Shown in pieces: positions 9,448 through 22,681 of a stretch of 64,000 nucleotides of DNA. A program made the position numbers and the translations under genes. Source of the DNA: Gymnothorax reevesii (Eukaryota > Chordata > Actinopteri > Anguilliformes > Muraenidae); NCBI GenBank assembly GCA_029721435.1, contig CM056576.1, positions 61,833,876 to 61,897,875 of the forward strand, written 5' to 3'. Position 1 is the stretch's first letter. Every line of letters starts with the position of its first letter. The notes beneath the pieces are model-generated. The model was not told the origin of the DNA. It saw only the letters and a list, made by a program, of their open reading frames with translations, and did not search any database.

Positions 9448-11740
9448 CTGTGCAAAGGAGGAAAAAAATTACAGTTTAAAAAAAAAAAAAAAACTGCAAA
9501 GACTTAGACGCATCGGTCGGCAGGGCATTGTAGCTGAATCCTGAACACGGCAATTTTCTGCTCTTAATTCATGATTATAGTTGGGCTACGTACTTTAGAA
9601 CTTAATTCCATAGCTAACATCAAGTGCTTAGAGTAGTCATTTCTTTCACATCAGCATTAAGGACAATGAAGAAAATCATCTATACTCTAAATCATATTTC
9701 AATTTTTAATTTTGTACAAAAGCATCCTCCGTTTCCCCTACCATTGGCGCCCCCCAACAGAACCCGCCCCACCCTGAAATTCTTTTTTTTATTTTACTAG
9801 AATTAAAAAAAAACTTTGTGAGTAAAGAAATGTTGTATTGAATCTGAGTTTGCGATGATGCGCCCCCATTGAGTAAATACGCTTCAGAACAGAAAAGGAC
9901 GCATATATACAAAACTGTCTGCCTTGGGTGCTGAAGTAAGAATAAATGCAAAGTAAACTAGCACATTTACATGCCCCCATTCCTGCTTTATCTTCAGACC
10001 AGTTGAGATGCGCACCATCAGGAGAGACAAACAACATGTTTGAGCCCCCCCCCAAAAAAAGGAAAAAGGGGTCCCAGCACATTTTCCAAAACTCTTAAGC
10101 CTGAAGGCGTTATAGAGCACCACAGGCGTTGCCTTGAAAGCCCCCTAAACGCGCCCCTTCTAAAAGGTGGATTTACACTGGTCCGGCGTGTCAACTGACG
10201 CCTAAGCCTCCCACTAATTTTCTGTGGAGAGCGGTGAGGGCATACGAAGCAGTGGTGTAATGCATGATGGGAACAGTGCATTAAATTTGGTGCTTAAGGT
10301 GCATCGAACATCGAACAAGCAGGGGTAGCCCAGGTTTATGGTAATTAATCCGGCAAACGTGAAGCGAATATCCAATCAAGGGATACCAGACGGTGTGTAC
10401 ATTGTCTTCAAGGCCAAGTGGTCCCCAAAATAATAGTTCCACTTCTCGCAAGTTCCTTGTAAAGATATACAAGAGAAACTGTATAGTTTTGCCTTTTCAA
10501 ATTTTATTAGGAGTTCCCTTCCATGAGCCTCAGAGGATATTCAGTCCGTGGATGTGAACCCAATGTCTCGAATAAGTCTCACTGTACACCGGGACAACAC
10601 GGATAATGCCGAACTAAGCCAGGGTTCTACCTTTACTTTTTCAGAATCCAAAATCTGTCAGCCCGGCTGAGTTTTTGTCAGCCCCGATTTTTTCAAATGC
10701 AAACCCCCAAAAAAAGACACATTTTTATGAACAAAACATTTATTTCTCAGACTATAGCAACAACAAGATCTTGTGTATCATATACATAAGACAAGATTTT
10801 TAAAAGTCAAGTGCTGTCGCAGCTAGCAGGCTGTCTTCTCAACAGACAACAAGACAATCAGAGATTGCAAACCCTCACCCCTTTGACATTTGTTTGTGAC
10901 TTTGATTTTTGACCTAGCAGTCTGATGTTAGAGGAGGACCGAGCCACAGGACCGTTCTACTCTTAAAGTTTCATGTAAATCGTGCCAATAGATTTTAAGA
11001 TATGCGTCCAGACAGATGGACGGACCCGATTACAATACCCTAGCTTCCCCTTCGAGGTAGTCTTTTTCTCTTCTCCTTTTCATAATCTGAGATCCTTCAC
11101 AATTTTTCTTGCCAGTTTTTCTTCGCCCAGCCACGACATTAACCCTCCCACTCGCTTCGCCATGCTAAACTCAACTGTTCTTGGTTAAGACTAAAGCTCA
11201 GTTCAGAGCAATGATTCGCGACGAGACGGGTTGAAACTTGCAACTACTTGCAATGCGCTGGTCTGCGACGTTCTGAAACCTGCAGATAATACCGATGCCT
11301 CTAACTGCCAGCTTTTTGATACATTTGTTGCCGCATTTGAAAATATGGATAATAGTGATGAGTTAGGAGCAAGAGTTGTATTTCTGCTATTTAAAAAGAG
11401 CGAGGACACACACAAAAAAAGAAAGGGGTGAGAATTTGGAGCCGTCCATCGCAGTGGCGTAGCCAGAACTTAAAATTGGGTTGGCCATATACATCTCATT
11501 CGTTCTGACTCGATTGCAGTATTTTTTTTCTAATGACCAGTAACTATACATTCAATCCGAACACACCGCATCGTTGCTTGTTCAGGAAAAACAACAATCA
11601 TTCGTTTGGACGCGCAATTTTGTGCATTTCAAATCAGTGTCGTAGCCACACCTGAAAATTGAGGGGCCACACAAAATCCCTTTACTACAATTATTATACC
11701 CAACATGTTCTCAGCCATTTCCCTTTGTTAAAGCAATCAT
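9448..11740. other. ACP1 intron 2, left part, no genes recognised
   Basis: This stretch holds simple A-runs, a fragment with CAGACAGATGGACGGACC near 11010-11025, and a GTGGCGTAGCCAGAAC motif at 11455 that recurs in related form at 11637 and 21056. The last points to a shared repeat family. An ORF at 11231-11428 (about 66 aa, starting MKLATTCNALVCD) has no domain I recognise. It may be a relic of a transposon-encoded exon, but I cannot support a function. Confidence 0.4.
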
Positions 11741-11746
11741 ACTACT

Positions 11747-12069
11747 ACTAAACTGAGGGAACAGATTACTAAACTGAGGGAACAGATTAATAAACTGTGG
11801 AACAGATAACTAAACTGTGCACACAGTTTACTAAACTGAGGGGACAGATTACTAAACTGAGGGAACAGATTACTAAACTGCACACAGTTTACTTAACTGA
11901 GGGAACAGATTGCTAAACTGAGGGAACAGATTGCTAAACTGAGGGAACAGATTGCTAAACTGTGCGCACAGTTTACTAAACTGAGGGAACAGATGGCTAA
12001 ACTGTACGCACAGTTTACTAAACTGAGGGAACAGATTGCTAAACTGAGGGAACAGATAGCTAAACTGTC
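11747..12069. repeat. 21-bp minisatellite, forward array
   Basis: About 15 copies of a 21-bp unit CTAAACTGAGGGAACAGATTG are interspersed with a second 21-bp variant containing AAACTGTGCGCACAGTTT, itself a perfect 18-bp palindrome. Because 21 is a multiple of three, the minus strand stays open as a 7-residue repeat (SLAICSL and SLVNCAH), giving false ORFs. The same array in the opposite orientation lies at 13086-13474. Confidence 0.9.
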
Positions 12070-12120
12070 ACAATGACGGACAATCACAAAGTGTAACGTG
12101 ACCTCTGCCATAAACTAATG

Positions 12121-12146
12121 CATTATTATTATTATTATTATTATTT
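12121..12146. repeat. (ATT)n microsatellite
   Basis: A run of ATT triplets lies just downstream of the forward 21-bp array. Confidence 0.9.
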
Positions 12147-12548
12147 ATTGATCGATGTAAAGACTACAGCTTTTACATTCAGAATGGATCATGGTTCTTT
12201 ACTTCCCCAAATCAATGATGAGCCTATATTACGATATTTGTTAACAAACAGAATCTGTGTGCTTTTTTTTTGTTGACTGTTCTGCTCTGTTTTAGGAAAT
12301 AGGCTAATGAATATTCGCATTGTTTTTTTATTGTTTCTCCGATTGCATTGTCTCATTTCACTGGGATGTCTATAGCTATAGACCGTTTTGTGATCCACCA
12401 GCTTAAATAAATATTTGGCAAAATGTTGTTCTCATTATTTAACAATGCAGTGTAAGTTGATGGGAACAGAAAGGGAAGGGGAGAAAAGACAGAGGTTAGT
12501 CTGAACTCAAAGATGTCAGATAAACTGTCCCCGAATGTTCAGTGCTCA

Positions 12549-12800
12549 ATCAGTCCAAGGGCTCTATTTTAATGATCTGAAACCCAAGTTTAAACATGAA
12601 GCGCAAGTTGCTTAGGGGAGATACGAGAACACCGTTAGGCTATTCATGTTAAGCATATGCCTACCCTTGCACCCAACGCAAAGCTTAAAAGGGTTGGTCT
12701 TAAGGCTAATTAATATTTGTGTTTTGGGCACAACATGATAAACCAATCAGAATTCCATCTGCCATCTCCAATCTCATTTTAGAGCCAGAAGCGCAAAGTT
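12549..12800. repeat. hAT-like MITE end (GGGCTCTATTTTAATGATCTG type)
   Basis: The sequence from GGGCTCTATTTTAATGATC through AAGCGCAAGTTGC to ATAAACCAATCAGAATTCC resembles the left end of a common fish MITE family as I remember it. The matching right end is not visible in this window, so the copy is truncated. It lies between the two 21-bp arrays. The identification is from memory of the family pattern. Confidence 0.4.
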
Positions 12801-13085
12801 GGTATAATGCAGGTTCCAATAGCCCGAATCTCCGCTGAGAAAGATGCATGAGGAAATTACGTAACTTCAAACGTCAAATGACGCTGTGCGGTCAAATATT
12901 GTAACACACATGAAATTAGGCACTCTTCTGCCACTTTAGATACCCTTAGTCGATAAAATTTTAGCAAGTAAAAGAAAGTAAACTAGCCGTAAATGCGGTC
13001 TTTCCCAGGAAAAAAAGAGAGAGAGAATTAAATTAAAATAAAATAAAGAAATTGTTCAGATCAGTTTTGAACATAACATGGTTCA

Positions 13086-13474
13086 GAAGTTTAGCAATCT
13101 GTTCCCTCAGTTTAGTAATCTGTTCCCTCAGTTTCGTAAACTGTGTGCACAGTTTAGCAATCTGTTCCCTCAGTTTCGTAAACTGTGCGCACAGTTTAGC
13201 AATCTGCTCCCTCAGTTTAGCTATCTGTTCCCTGAGTTTAGTAAACTGTGCGCACAGTTTAGTAATCTGTTCCCTCAGTTTAGTAATCTGCTCCCTCAGT
13301 TTAGCAATCTGTTCCCTCAGTTAAGTAAACTGTGGGCACAGTTTAGCAATGTGTTCCCTCAGTTTAGCAATCTGTTCCCTCAGTTTAGTAATCTGTTCCC
13401 TCAGTTTAGTATACTGTGCGCTCAGTTTAGCAATCTGTTCCCTCAGTTAAGTAATCTGTTCCCTCAGTTTAGTA
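13086..13474. repeat. 21-bp minisatellite, inverted array
   Basis: About 18 copies of the reverse complement of the 11747-12069 unit (CAGTTTAGCAATCTGTTCCCT), again with the self-complementary GTGCGCAC variant. Together with the forward array it forms inverted arms of more than 300 bp around a 1.0-kb centre. The long plus-strand ORF here (FSNLFPQ repeated) is a product of the 21-bp period and not a real protein. Confidence 0.9.
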
Positions 13475-15270
13475 CATGGCTTTTTTTTTTCTCAACTGAC
13501 ACCAGGGGGGCTCCATACATATGAATGCTAGCAAGCCGATTACATGGCGAAGTTAGAACTATTGATCGCTATCCATTGCTTTCTATGCCTGCCACGTTAA
13601 AGCCGTAATCACAAGCGAACCCTTTGCGCATGCTTAGTAGGTTACAATCCTGAGCGAACCCTTCGCTGTGGTGTAAATACAAAATATGCTGCCTGGCTTC
13701 ACTCGAAGTGGCATCACTGGCCATAATGACGGACAGACAGAGTGAGATGGACTCGGAGATTGTTGTTCCAGTTCAGTGGAACCGATTTCGCGGGTAAAAA
13801 ATTCTATCGGCCCACCCAGAAAATCGTCAACACGAAATGAAAATCTTCGACCAATGGCCGACAGACCGGCGTTAAGGTCGAAGACTGAAAGCGTGTTGCT
13901 TCAAAAGTGTAGAGGGTCATGCATCAATGAGTCAATGGCAGGCTACATTGAGGAGATGCAAAGTGACTGGAATGAAGCAATTAACTTGTCTACAGTTGTT
14001 GCTGCTGCATTAAATTGATTTATCTACTTTGATTTATCCAGTTCACACAGTTTTTTACTAAATGATAGGGTTTTCTGAAGACATATTTCGTTATCCTCAC
14101 AGTTCTTACACTTCATTTAATATTCAATTTGAAAAGCTTAGATTTGTTGCTGCTGCAATTAGCCCTACTTTGTTAGTCCTGTTCAGATGAACCATTGTTG
14201 TTTTTACCTTTGATAGGGCTTTTTAGTACTTGCACTGAATATTCAATTCAACCTTATGAAGAAGTTGCATTCCTCTTTGTATTATATTAACCTGCAGTTA
14301 AACTGAAGGTGGAATACAATTTTTTTGTAAAGTTTTGCACTTTGAAATAGGAAGCGCTGTGTGGTTTACTACGGACACTATAGCCTTAAACTTACTACCA
14401 ACAACAATACTGATAATAATAATAACAACATTATTAAAGCTCCTAGCAGCATTGAATGGGCTCTCGCACCCTTATGCACGTTCACAGTGGTGGCAAGATC
14501 TTGATGGGTGCAGGTGTGCATTCACAGCCATTGGACTGATGCCTTCTACATGATCGAAATAAAGATAACTTAAAAGAAAAAAAAAAAACAGTTAAAAGAA
14601 ACAAATAAAATAAGTGATAATCAAAAATGAAAAACAAAACAAGACTGTAGCTTTAAACTGTAATTTCTTAAGCTTCTCAGCTTACACTAGTGAAAAGGAG
14701 TAAGAAGAAGTATAAACTTCTTGGTCCTGCCCCCTCAAATTATACTATACTTTCTAACTGTAATAATTACACTGTCTTAAGCTTACCAATAATTTTTAAC
14801 ATATACAGTGATCATATAATGTATCACTCATACAGACAAAATTGCAATTATACCTATACTTTCTGTAGAAATGTATTTTACCATTCCCTGCAAAGTTATC
14901 ATCCAAGTAACAAGTAAGCACTTTGTGGTATCTATTCATCAATATACCTCTGTAAAATAATTTCTTAATGCCTCTTTTTAAACAGAACTATGCTCCAGAT
15001 TTTACTTCTGCACTCAGTCTGTTCCAGTTTAACTCCACTTACAGTGATAAAGAAACTTTTCAAGGTTGTACACCCACTTCTTACCTTTAGATTTTATTTT
15101 TCCCCACTCTTTCACAAAGAATGTATGAAATGTTACTTCCGGTGTGGAGTGTAAACACCATTACTGAAGCATGACCCTGTGTTTGAGGGCATTTTGAAGC
15201 ACACTGTCCATGCGCCAGCTCAGTCTGGCTTGCTAACATCTAGTGAATGTGACTCTTATTAAGCGTATGT
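13475..15270. other. ACP1 intron 2 segment, no confirmed gene
   Basis: An 80-codon frame at 13776-14018 (starting MEPISRV) is unrecognised, and an upstream in-frame DSEIVVPVQW-like stretch suggests it could be a transposon exon relic. Around 14440-14590 there is AATAAAG followed about 15 nt later by an A-run, compatible with the 3' end of a retrocopy. Otherwise I see only AT-rich intronic DNA. Confidence 0.3.
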
Positions 15271-15279
15271 CGTTTGGAC

Positions 15280-15473
15280 AATAGACCGTAAAAAAAAGAT
15301 GGACAAAGCAACTGTGACATCATCCATTGGTTTCAGCATACCATTTAGGAAGCCACGATTTCACAGACATCGCCATCTGCTGGCCATTAAATAGAATGCA
15401 AATTTTAAAGATTTCTGCATTGGCCTCAGTTTTCAGACCCACGTGCTGCTTCCATCTTTTTAAACAGTCTATG
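15280..15473. mobile_element. 194-bp hAT-like MITE with 8-bp TSD
   Basis: The ends are inverted (ATAGACCGT plus A-run and GATGGA, versus the complement of TCCATCTTTTTAAACAGTCTATG). They are flanked by the direct repeat GTTTGGAC at 15272-15279 and 15474-15481. An 8-bp duplication and the CATAGACTGT-type terminus fit a hAT-type non-autonomous element common in fish genomes. Confidence 0.85.
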
Positions 15474-15481
15474 GTTTGGAC

Positions 15482-18400
15482 CAGTTGTGACCATGTTTGT
15501 TTCAGTAAGAATAACTTCCTGTTTCATGGCGAAACATGGCAATTCTTCATGTGCCATGGACACACCATATAACAAAACCCCAAAAAGCTCTGCAATTTAA
15601 CATTATCTAGGCCTTAAAAAGTCACCCAAAAAATGTGAAGTCTGTCTCACTGAATCTCTAGAAGGAGTTTATTCAAGTAGTATGTCTGTAAATGGCAAAT
15701 TTGTATATGTAAATGGAAAATAATTTAAATAATTTTAGGCTTCCTGTTGGATTCAGGTCATCTTAGCATGTTCCATGTGCTCACCAAATTTCATACACCT
15801 AGGTAAAATGGGCTGCGTCAGCGGCCTTGCTGAAATGTTCTTTGGGGCGCTATGTAGTAATATGGTACTGGGTGAATGTGGCAGTACCCCTGCAACACGT
15901 ATACATGACAAGAGCCGTAAAGTTTTGGTGAAAATTATTTATCAAAAGATAAAATAACAATGCTTTTGCAATCCATGTTAAAATCTCTAGATGACTCAGG
16001 GCAAATCACAGGGATGAGCCAGATAAAGAATATATTGTTTCAATTTAGATTTGGCCATGTCTGCATATGTTAAGATAATGGAGATAAATGCGCAATAATT
16101 TACCAGTTTAAATTAAGATTTCATGACGATATTGTACAATAATGGAAATCATGACCATCTTCCAGTTGCATATGTGTATACTACAAGCAGTTTAAATCCC
16201 AACTAAATGTTGAAAAGTATTCATGTATACAGCTGCCCAAACATTTAAAAGTAGTATATTCCAGATTTCGCAGCTTTAATTTCAAACCATTAACCATTGA
16301 GACTGGCAGATATGAATATATTATTTATGATAAAATATACTGTGAATCTTGGAAAGCAAGTGGTAATTATTTTGTTGGAGATTAATTTTTTTCGGGTGTA
16401 AATTATTCTGATCTGCAGAAAAAAGTATCTGGGTGTGCTCTAGGATGTTTTTGCCTTTAGCCACTGTGGCAAAACAACCTGATAATGATTTAGCCACAAA
16501 GAAATCTTTTCAGCCACACAATTAAAACACAGTGTTGCAAGTGCAACTTCACAGCAAAAGCTCAATATATGCATCTGCCTTATTAAGCAACATCAACAAC
16601 AAATGAAAACTACAAATGTATTGTATGTATTCCACACATTCATTTCTGAACCTGCTTGTAAGACAAGATCATTTATTTAAAAGGGCAGATGTACCTTTAT
16701 ATTTGTAATACTTGATTAGCACAACTAAGTCTACATTTTATTCCACTAACACTGTTTTAGTCAACCACTAATATTTGCACCTACAGTTGTAGAAAACCAC
16801 AAACATTTGAATCTGCTGCAATGAAAAGTACATGTTGAATAAGTTTAGACAGAATGCACAATCTTCAATTAAGCCTGACAATATCACTGGAAACCAAAAA
16901 CGAAATTTGAAAGACAGATCATGAACATCACTGTAAAATGTCACAGGAACCCTTACTAAAAAAAAAAACTATCGTAGATATCGCAAGCAGCTATGCTATA
17001 TTTAGGAAGGTCCAGTGGAGCATCTTCCAGTGTATGCATAGGTTCTTGCCACCCTTTAGATTATAAAGCCATCTAGCCAGCCAGCTAATATTAACCAAGG
17101 AAAATCATTGTACATAATAGTAATATTGAAGCGATATGCTTTGGCTTTGCCCTAACTTCACTCACTAACCAAGCTCTAATAGGCATGAACTTCTCAAAGT
17201 TTTGCGGTGCTTTAATGCATCCAACCCTGCGCTTTCAGATTTTTGAGACGTTAGCTGGCTTGCTAGCTCAAAAGACATCACTGTTGCAGCTAGGTAGCTA
17301 GTGAAGATGGGGCAAAAACCAAATGACTTAAATATGAGATTTACAAAGACTCACAAATAGTGTTAGCTAGTTAGCAAGATGGTCATAAAATCAGAAGAGT
17401 AACGTAATATGCAATCGCTTATGTATCGGTGTGAGCTATGCAGCTTATATTCGCAGAGGTTAGCCATGAAATAATATGCTCTTTATCTTGCTCTTCAGAT
17501 AACAGAAGCTGTTAATCAAGGCTGAAGGAGACTGGGTGGGTGTGTTCGGTCTGAAATTGACCAGACTGAGTCGTCAAAACTTCTCCCAAAGCAATGTGGT
17601 CTGGGAATTGCAAGCACCTCGCTAAGAGAGGGGAATTGGCAATTATGTGAAGCGCTCGGATCAAATATACTGTAATTATTTACGATGAAAGCATCACTGG
17701 AAAGCTTTTGCCATTGTGGCGAAAAGCCATGAGAAATCTCTCGGCACTAATAGATTTCTATCGCCAATGGCGATGTAGCGAACAGCAAGCGTTCGCGTAT
17801 GGCATATATCCAAAAGTTGAGAATTTTATCAATATTATGCAGTTTTACAACTATGATGTAAGCAAAGACGTATGCTTTCATGTTTGTTATGTAATGAAAA
17901 CAAGCTAAAAATGAAAGTAGGAAGCACCTATAAAATAACCTGTTTTATGAGTATTTTGGGCCAGGGGGGCTTTCACTGAATAAACTGCTTGTCTGCCTGT
18001 CTATTAGTTTACAAGTCCAGAAAATGACACTGGCTAAACGGCCCAGTATAAAGTTAAGAATTATTACAGAAAAGGCAATGCTTTGCCATTATCATGGTCA
18101 ATATAAACGTATTTCTGAGTTAACAGCAGCTCAGAAAACCAACTTGGGTGCATTACCGCCACCCACAAGTGTCTGTGAATCGCACATCCATAAATTATGT
18201 AACACTTGTATAAATAAATGAGTCAAAATCAGCTAAGGTGTAACATGGCAATTCATTCAAACTATAACATGATAAATTATTCGCTGTTTGAGTAAATCAG
18301 TAAATTCTGTTTGGTGGCCTTAATTTCAATATTCAAGAGACAGTTGGACACCAGTTACAGACAGTTAGGGCACCATCAATGAAGCCCTGAATGATGAATT

Positions 18401-19775
18401 AAATAAAATTCAGGGGCCACTTATTTCAGTGCTTTGCAAACATCACAATCCTCAGGTAGCCATGTACTTGGCTGGATATTTTTTTAATGATTATATATTT
18501 AATATATTTTTACCAACTTAGTCCACATTTCAATAACTACTTGCTTACATTTTAAATGGGTTTCAAAGCTGTTGAGCCACACAGAAACACAGCACCTATG
18601 CCTCATAATAATAATCAAAAAAAAAAAAACTCTCCTCAAAAATTCCCCTTGCGCCTGTTAGTGCATCCGTCAGACATATCAGGGCAATGGCCGAGGGTTT
18701 TTTTCCCCCCCACAGTCATTAGTGACTGGTCCATGATGTATACAGGGTAGTATTTTCATTGAAAATATATTGAAGTTAGTGAATCTTGTCTCTGCTCACC
18801 GGTAGTCAGAAGCCCAGAAAAAAAAAGTCCACTCCAATCAGTCAAAAAATAACATACATAATTTATGGCGCTTGAAAGACAAAGATTAGGAGGCCCTGTG
18901 ACATCAGCATTTCCAGGATATCTCTCCATATATGGCTTGCTGTTTGCATCATCGTTTCTTGTGAAGGAAGGCAGTAGGAACATTTTTTTTTTTACTTTCG
19001 GTCAAAATCACTAACATACGAATGATGTGACATGTGTTAGTACAAATGCAGCATTAACTTGATAGAAATGAATCATAATGTGCAGTGACAGGAAGCGAGT
19101 TGAAAGAGGTAGATAAAGACCAAAAACAAGTAATCCCAGGTGGTTAATGCAGATCAGGTTCTCGTGTTTCTGACAGACTCAGTGATTTGCGTGTTATAAT
19201 TTCACAGATTCTTATGTGCATTATAATTCTGACTCTGGTGTCATTAAACACACGGAAGCAGTAAATTACTATTTTTTTTAACCAAATTAACTGTTCAGCA
19301 GGTTAGCTTTTATAAAACAGTTTGAAAATAAACAATTGAAGAAGTCTATATTTTGACGTTAATGTGACAATTTATGACACCTTAGCTGATTGTGACTCAA
19401 ATGTGTATGAATTTGTACAAATCATTGTGCAGTCAGTCACATATCAATTTACCAGACACTTTTTACGCAACACAATTAAATAGTAATAATGCGTCAAATC
19501 TTTCTCCTTCGAAAAGGGGGGTCTTGCGGCTAAACTGGAAGGTTTACAAAATCAACCTTCAACAGAATGTTAAGTACAGGGGGGACCACAGCACAGGTGG
19601 ACTTACCTCAGAGAAAAAAGAAAAAAAAAAATCCCCAAAATATGGGACCTTTGAAAAAAAACACTTGAGTGACATAAAACAAATGTAGAGCTCAATTTTG
19701 CGTTATAATACACTCTTCACAGAAAATGGATCACAATAGCAGTGAAAGACTGGATAAAATTAAGTATCGACAATT
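15482..19775. other. ACP1 intron 2, AT-rich, no gene recognised
   Basis: I see no coding exon or complete mobile element here. Points of note are a repeat-like noncoding passage at 15740-15910 (CACCAAATTTCATACACC... GGCGCTATGTAG), and two similar motifs (GCCACTGTGGCAAAA near 16460 and GCCATTGTGGCGAAAAGCC near 17710) that may belong to one diverged repeat. Short ORFs in this stretch look random. Confidence 0.4.
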
Positions 19776-20124
19776 TTAAAGGGACAATGTGTAACATTTT
19801 CATTTTTTTTGATTTGCCAAAATCTAAGTCTGCATTCATATACATGTCATCATTGGTGCATTATGACCTCCGCTAATAATCTGATATATTCTCGTAAACG
19901 AAGAATTTTAGACTTGTTTCTACATTGGACGGGTAAGCTGGTAGGGGGGCGCCATGACAGTCAGCCATCTTGAAACTGTTGCCGCTGGCAAGGGACAAAT
20001 AGCACCAAACGCAGAATAAATCCGCGTTTGCCCTGCCAGCCAGTGCAGAGCGATTGAGACACCGGAGGAAATCAGGAAGAGAGGCTATCGTGGCGACAAT
20101 GAAAATCAGTACTACTGCAGCATA

Positions 20125-20330
20125 ATGCAGGACCATACATATGCAGCATCAGCACAGGAGACGGGGGAAAAAAAAAAAAAAAAACGAAAAAGAGAATTGA
20201 AAAGGCAGCGCGACTGGCTCGCTCCAAAAACAAGGGTGAACATCGGGCTCGTCTTCCCCAGGTGGAAGGAGCTAATGAGGGAGAAAGATTTTCTAAGGGA
20301 CGCTATAATTGCTAGCTTTCTCCTCGACAA
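20125..20330 (+). CDS. Transposon-borne exon with VNIG..F.RW.EL motif
   Basis: This frame starts at ATG 20125, runs through a Lys/Arg-rich stretch (KKKKKRKRELKRQ), then VNIGLVFPRWKEL, ending AIIASFLLD at a strong donor GTAAGT at 20331. The VNIG-x-F-x-RW-x-L ... FLLD pattern is one I associate with a repeated family of fish transposon-encoded proteins. The molecular function is unknown to me, though the basic stretch suggests nucleic-acid binding or nuclear targeting. Later exons of the same protein were not identified within the element, so this copy may be incomplete. Confidence 0.5.
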
Positions 20331-20468
20331 GTAAGTCAGCTATACTGTCACAATTAGCCTAAACACAACTTTTCACTCAGTTTTGTTACAGAGTTGCTTG
20401 TTACCATAAGCAGCATAATAGTAGATCTTGCTGAAATACTGCATTCTCATTGTTACAGGTGGAACTAT

Positions 20469-20628
20469 ACGTGGTTTTAGTAGCTTTCATAATCGCGGTA
20501 AACGCCGGCTTTCGAAGCCTACCCACCGGCTTTTAGTGGCGGTGAAGCTGGTGGGTAGACTTTAGAAGCAGGCATTTACTGAGACTAAAAACCGGTGTTT
20601 ATGGCGACTAAAGCTACTGAAACCACGT
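20469..20628. repeat. Foldback repeat inside the TTAA element
   Basis: The arms ACGTGGTTTTAGTAGCTTT... and ...AAAGCTACTGAAACCACGT are inverted. Pairing continues imperfectly through CTACCCACC / GGTGGGTAG toward the centre, giving a stem of roughly 70 bp. It may be a nested MITE. Confidence 0.7.
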
Positions 20629-20944
20629 AAACATACAGGCTCATAACTACGAAAGGTGCTTCTCTCCTATACGTGAATGAAACGGCTAAACAGTTCCTAG
20701 AACGTGCTTAATTATTGTCATATAGGACTAAAGAATAAGCTACGCTTGTGGTCATGTTTTAATAATGGGAAGGTGCCACCACTTGTTTTCAGTGCATCAA
20801 TTTTCCAGGCTCGATCAGCAGACTTAATCTTATTTTTCATTCGTAGCCAGAGTTCTTTTTTCTCTTTGACGTTTCTTCTTGTGCGGTCCGGAAAGAATGC
20901 TGTTATTGCACTTTGTGTTAATTAGTTTGCTTTCTAGTTTTCAA

Positions 20945-21550
20945 TCTTTTTCCTTTCCTTGACGCATTTTCCAATTCTCATAATTGGCAACTAAGACACT
21001 TTCTATCCAATGCGATCTAACAGTGATGAAATCGTGGGATAAATTCACTATACAGTGGCGTAGTCAGAACTGAGAATTGGCTTGCACAAAACATCCGTTT
21101 TCAAAAATTATTAGTCCTGACCTGTTCTCAGTCATTTTCATAATTAACAAAAGGTTCACTCCGAGAGCGCTCCACACTTCATCTGAGAGAACAAGCAGCA
21201 CCTGTTAACACGACAATCTGGACGCGTTTGCTGCATTTAAATCTACGTTGTTAAAAATTGTATATCTGTTGACTGAGCCGCACGCATTTAATACCCTATT
21301 TAACAGCAGATTAAATAAAAAAACACATTTTTTATCAACCCATGCAATACCGAGAGTGAAAGGCGATATTTCATTACAATGCGGACCAGTTCAATCGAGG
21401 CGAAGCATTAGCCTTTTAATAAGTACATTATTTCTCCGTACTGAATTAAGCCCACTATTGTAGGCTATTGCTGTTAGATCGCATATGGAGATAAATCTGT
21501 TGCCAATGAAGATAATTGGAAAATGCCTCAATGAAGGAAAATGATCGATA
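20945..21550. repeat. Inverted repeat with ~80-bp arms
   Basis: Bases about 20945-21030 (GACGCATTTTCCAATTCTCA...GCGATCTAACAG) are inverted relative to about 21465-21550 (GTTAGATCGCATATG...GGAAAATGCCTCA). The region between them includes the GTGGCGTAGTCAGAACTGAGAATTGG motif shared with 11455 and 11637. This is a nested or internal foldback of the TTAA element. Confidence 0.65.
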
Positions 21551-22681
21551 ACTAGCCAGGATTAATTGTCGTGTCTGTGTCTCTTCCAATTACCTGTTCG
21601 ATTTGCGCTTCTGGATTCTGGTCCATGCAGCAGACTTATTTTCGTTAGACTTCGCATCAGCCTTTCTGTCATAAATGACACTCGTCCGTGCTTTGACAGT
21701 ACATGAGGGTCCGCCTCATCTGACATTAAATCTTCACGACGGTGTCTTCTGTTCATAATTTTGCATAAACAGGTGGTCGAGAGACACTGCTAAATGTACA
21801 CCTACTTCCCCTAATGCATTCTGTAAGTAACATGCCGAACAATAAAACGTGGTCAACTCCGCCTGACCGCTTGATTACGCGAGTACAGCTAAACATCTGC
21901 TTACCTAGGGTGAGTGTAGTAAAGTAATGAGCGCTTAAAACTCTTGTTAAGCAATGCGCGAACAAGTGTGTTTTAACTTGGTTCAACCTCTATACGCGCA
22001 GAGATAAGCACTCGCCGACAAGAACTTCGCGGTCAAGCTGATCGCAGGTGACTTGATGCCATGGGGGGCAAAAGGAAATTATTCCATAAGGAACAATTGA
22101 AAAAGACACTCTAATAGATCCGTGAATAAATTTTTGACTACCGCAAACTATCAATATATAATCTGATTTCTCTCTTATAAATTGTCGCTGGCCTTTTCCA
22201 TGGCAGAGACAATTTATTTAAATATTAATTCAGGCTACGCGAACACCAAGGGGACCTTATTTCTAAGAGCGTTCTCTGCGTGTAGCACTGGTCAGGAGAT
22301 TCCGTGCTGTCGGCTTATGTCATTAGCAAGTCGGTGAAGTGAGCAGGTGTAACAACACCAGTGTTTTCAGTTATTGCATTTCATGAATGGCTTTGTTAGA
22401 TAGCGACTCGGCTACTTCACCTGTCTTTTATGTAAAGTTACAGAATAAACAGTGAGGTAGCAAAGGCTGTTGTTGGTTAACTTTGGTTGGATGACGGGTA
22501 TGTATTCGGTAACTGTTGAAGGTGACATCCTATAAGCGTGCATGTAGCCAACACTTGCTTTTCTTTTTCGTGGTATAAAATGTTTGAGATACACCTAAGC
22601 TGAGTTGATTATTAAAATTACTTTGAATATCTTACACCAATTCACGGTACTGTGTTTTGCTGCTTCATGTATTATATCGAA

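Noticed and set aside
11231..11431. 66-codon ORF starting MKLATTCNALVCD
   Set aside because: Possible transposon exon relic, but I could not recognise a domain or supporting splice sites, so no gene is called.
11747..13474. CRISPR-like array
   Set aside because: The units are contiguous 21-bp tandem repeats without unique spacers, in a vertebrate-type genome.
13078..13524. 148-codon plus-strand ORF with FSNLFPQ repeats
   Set aside because: It is the translation of the 21-bp minisatellite, whose length is a multiple of three. The opposite array gives an equally open frame, so there is no evidence of a protein.
21562..21756. 64-codon minus-strand ORF followed by a GTAATT donor-like site
   Set aside because: A single weak donor and no known motif. 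It lies within the TTAA-flanked element and was not strong enough to list as an exon.
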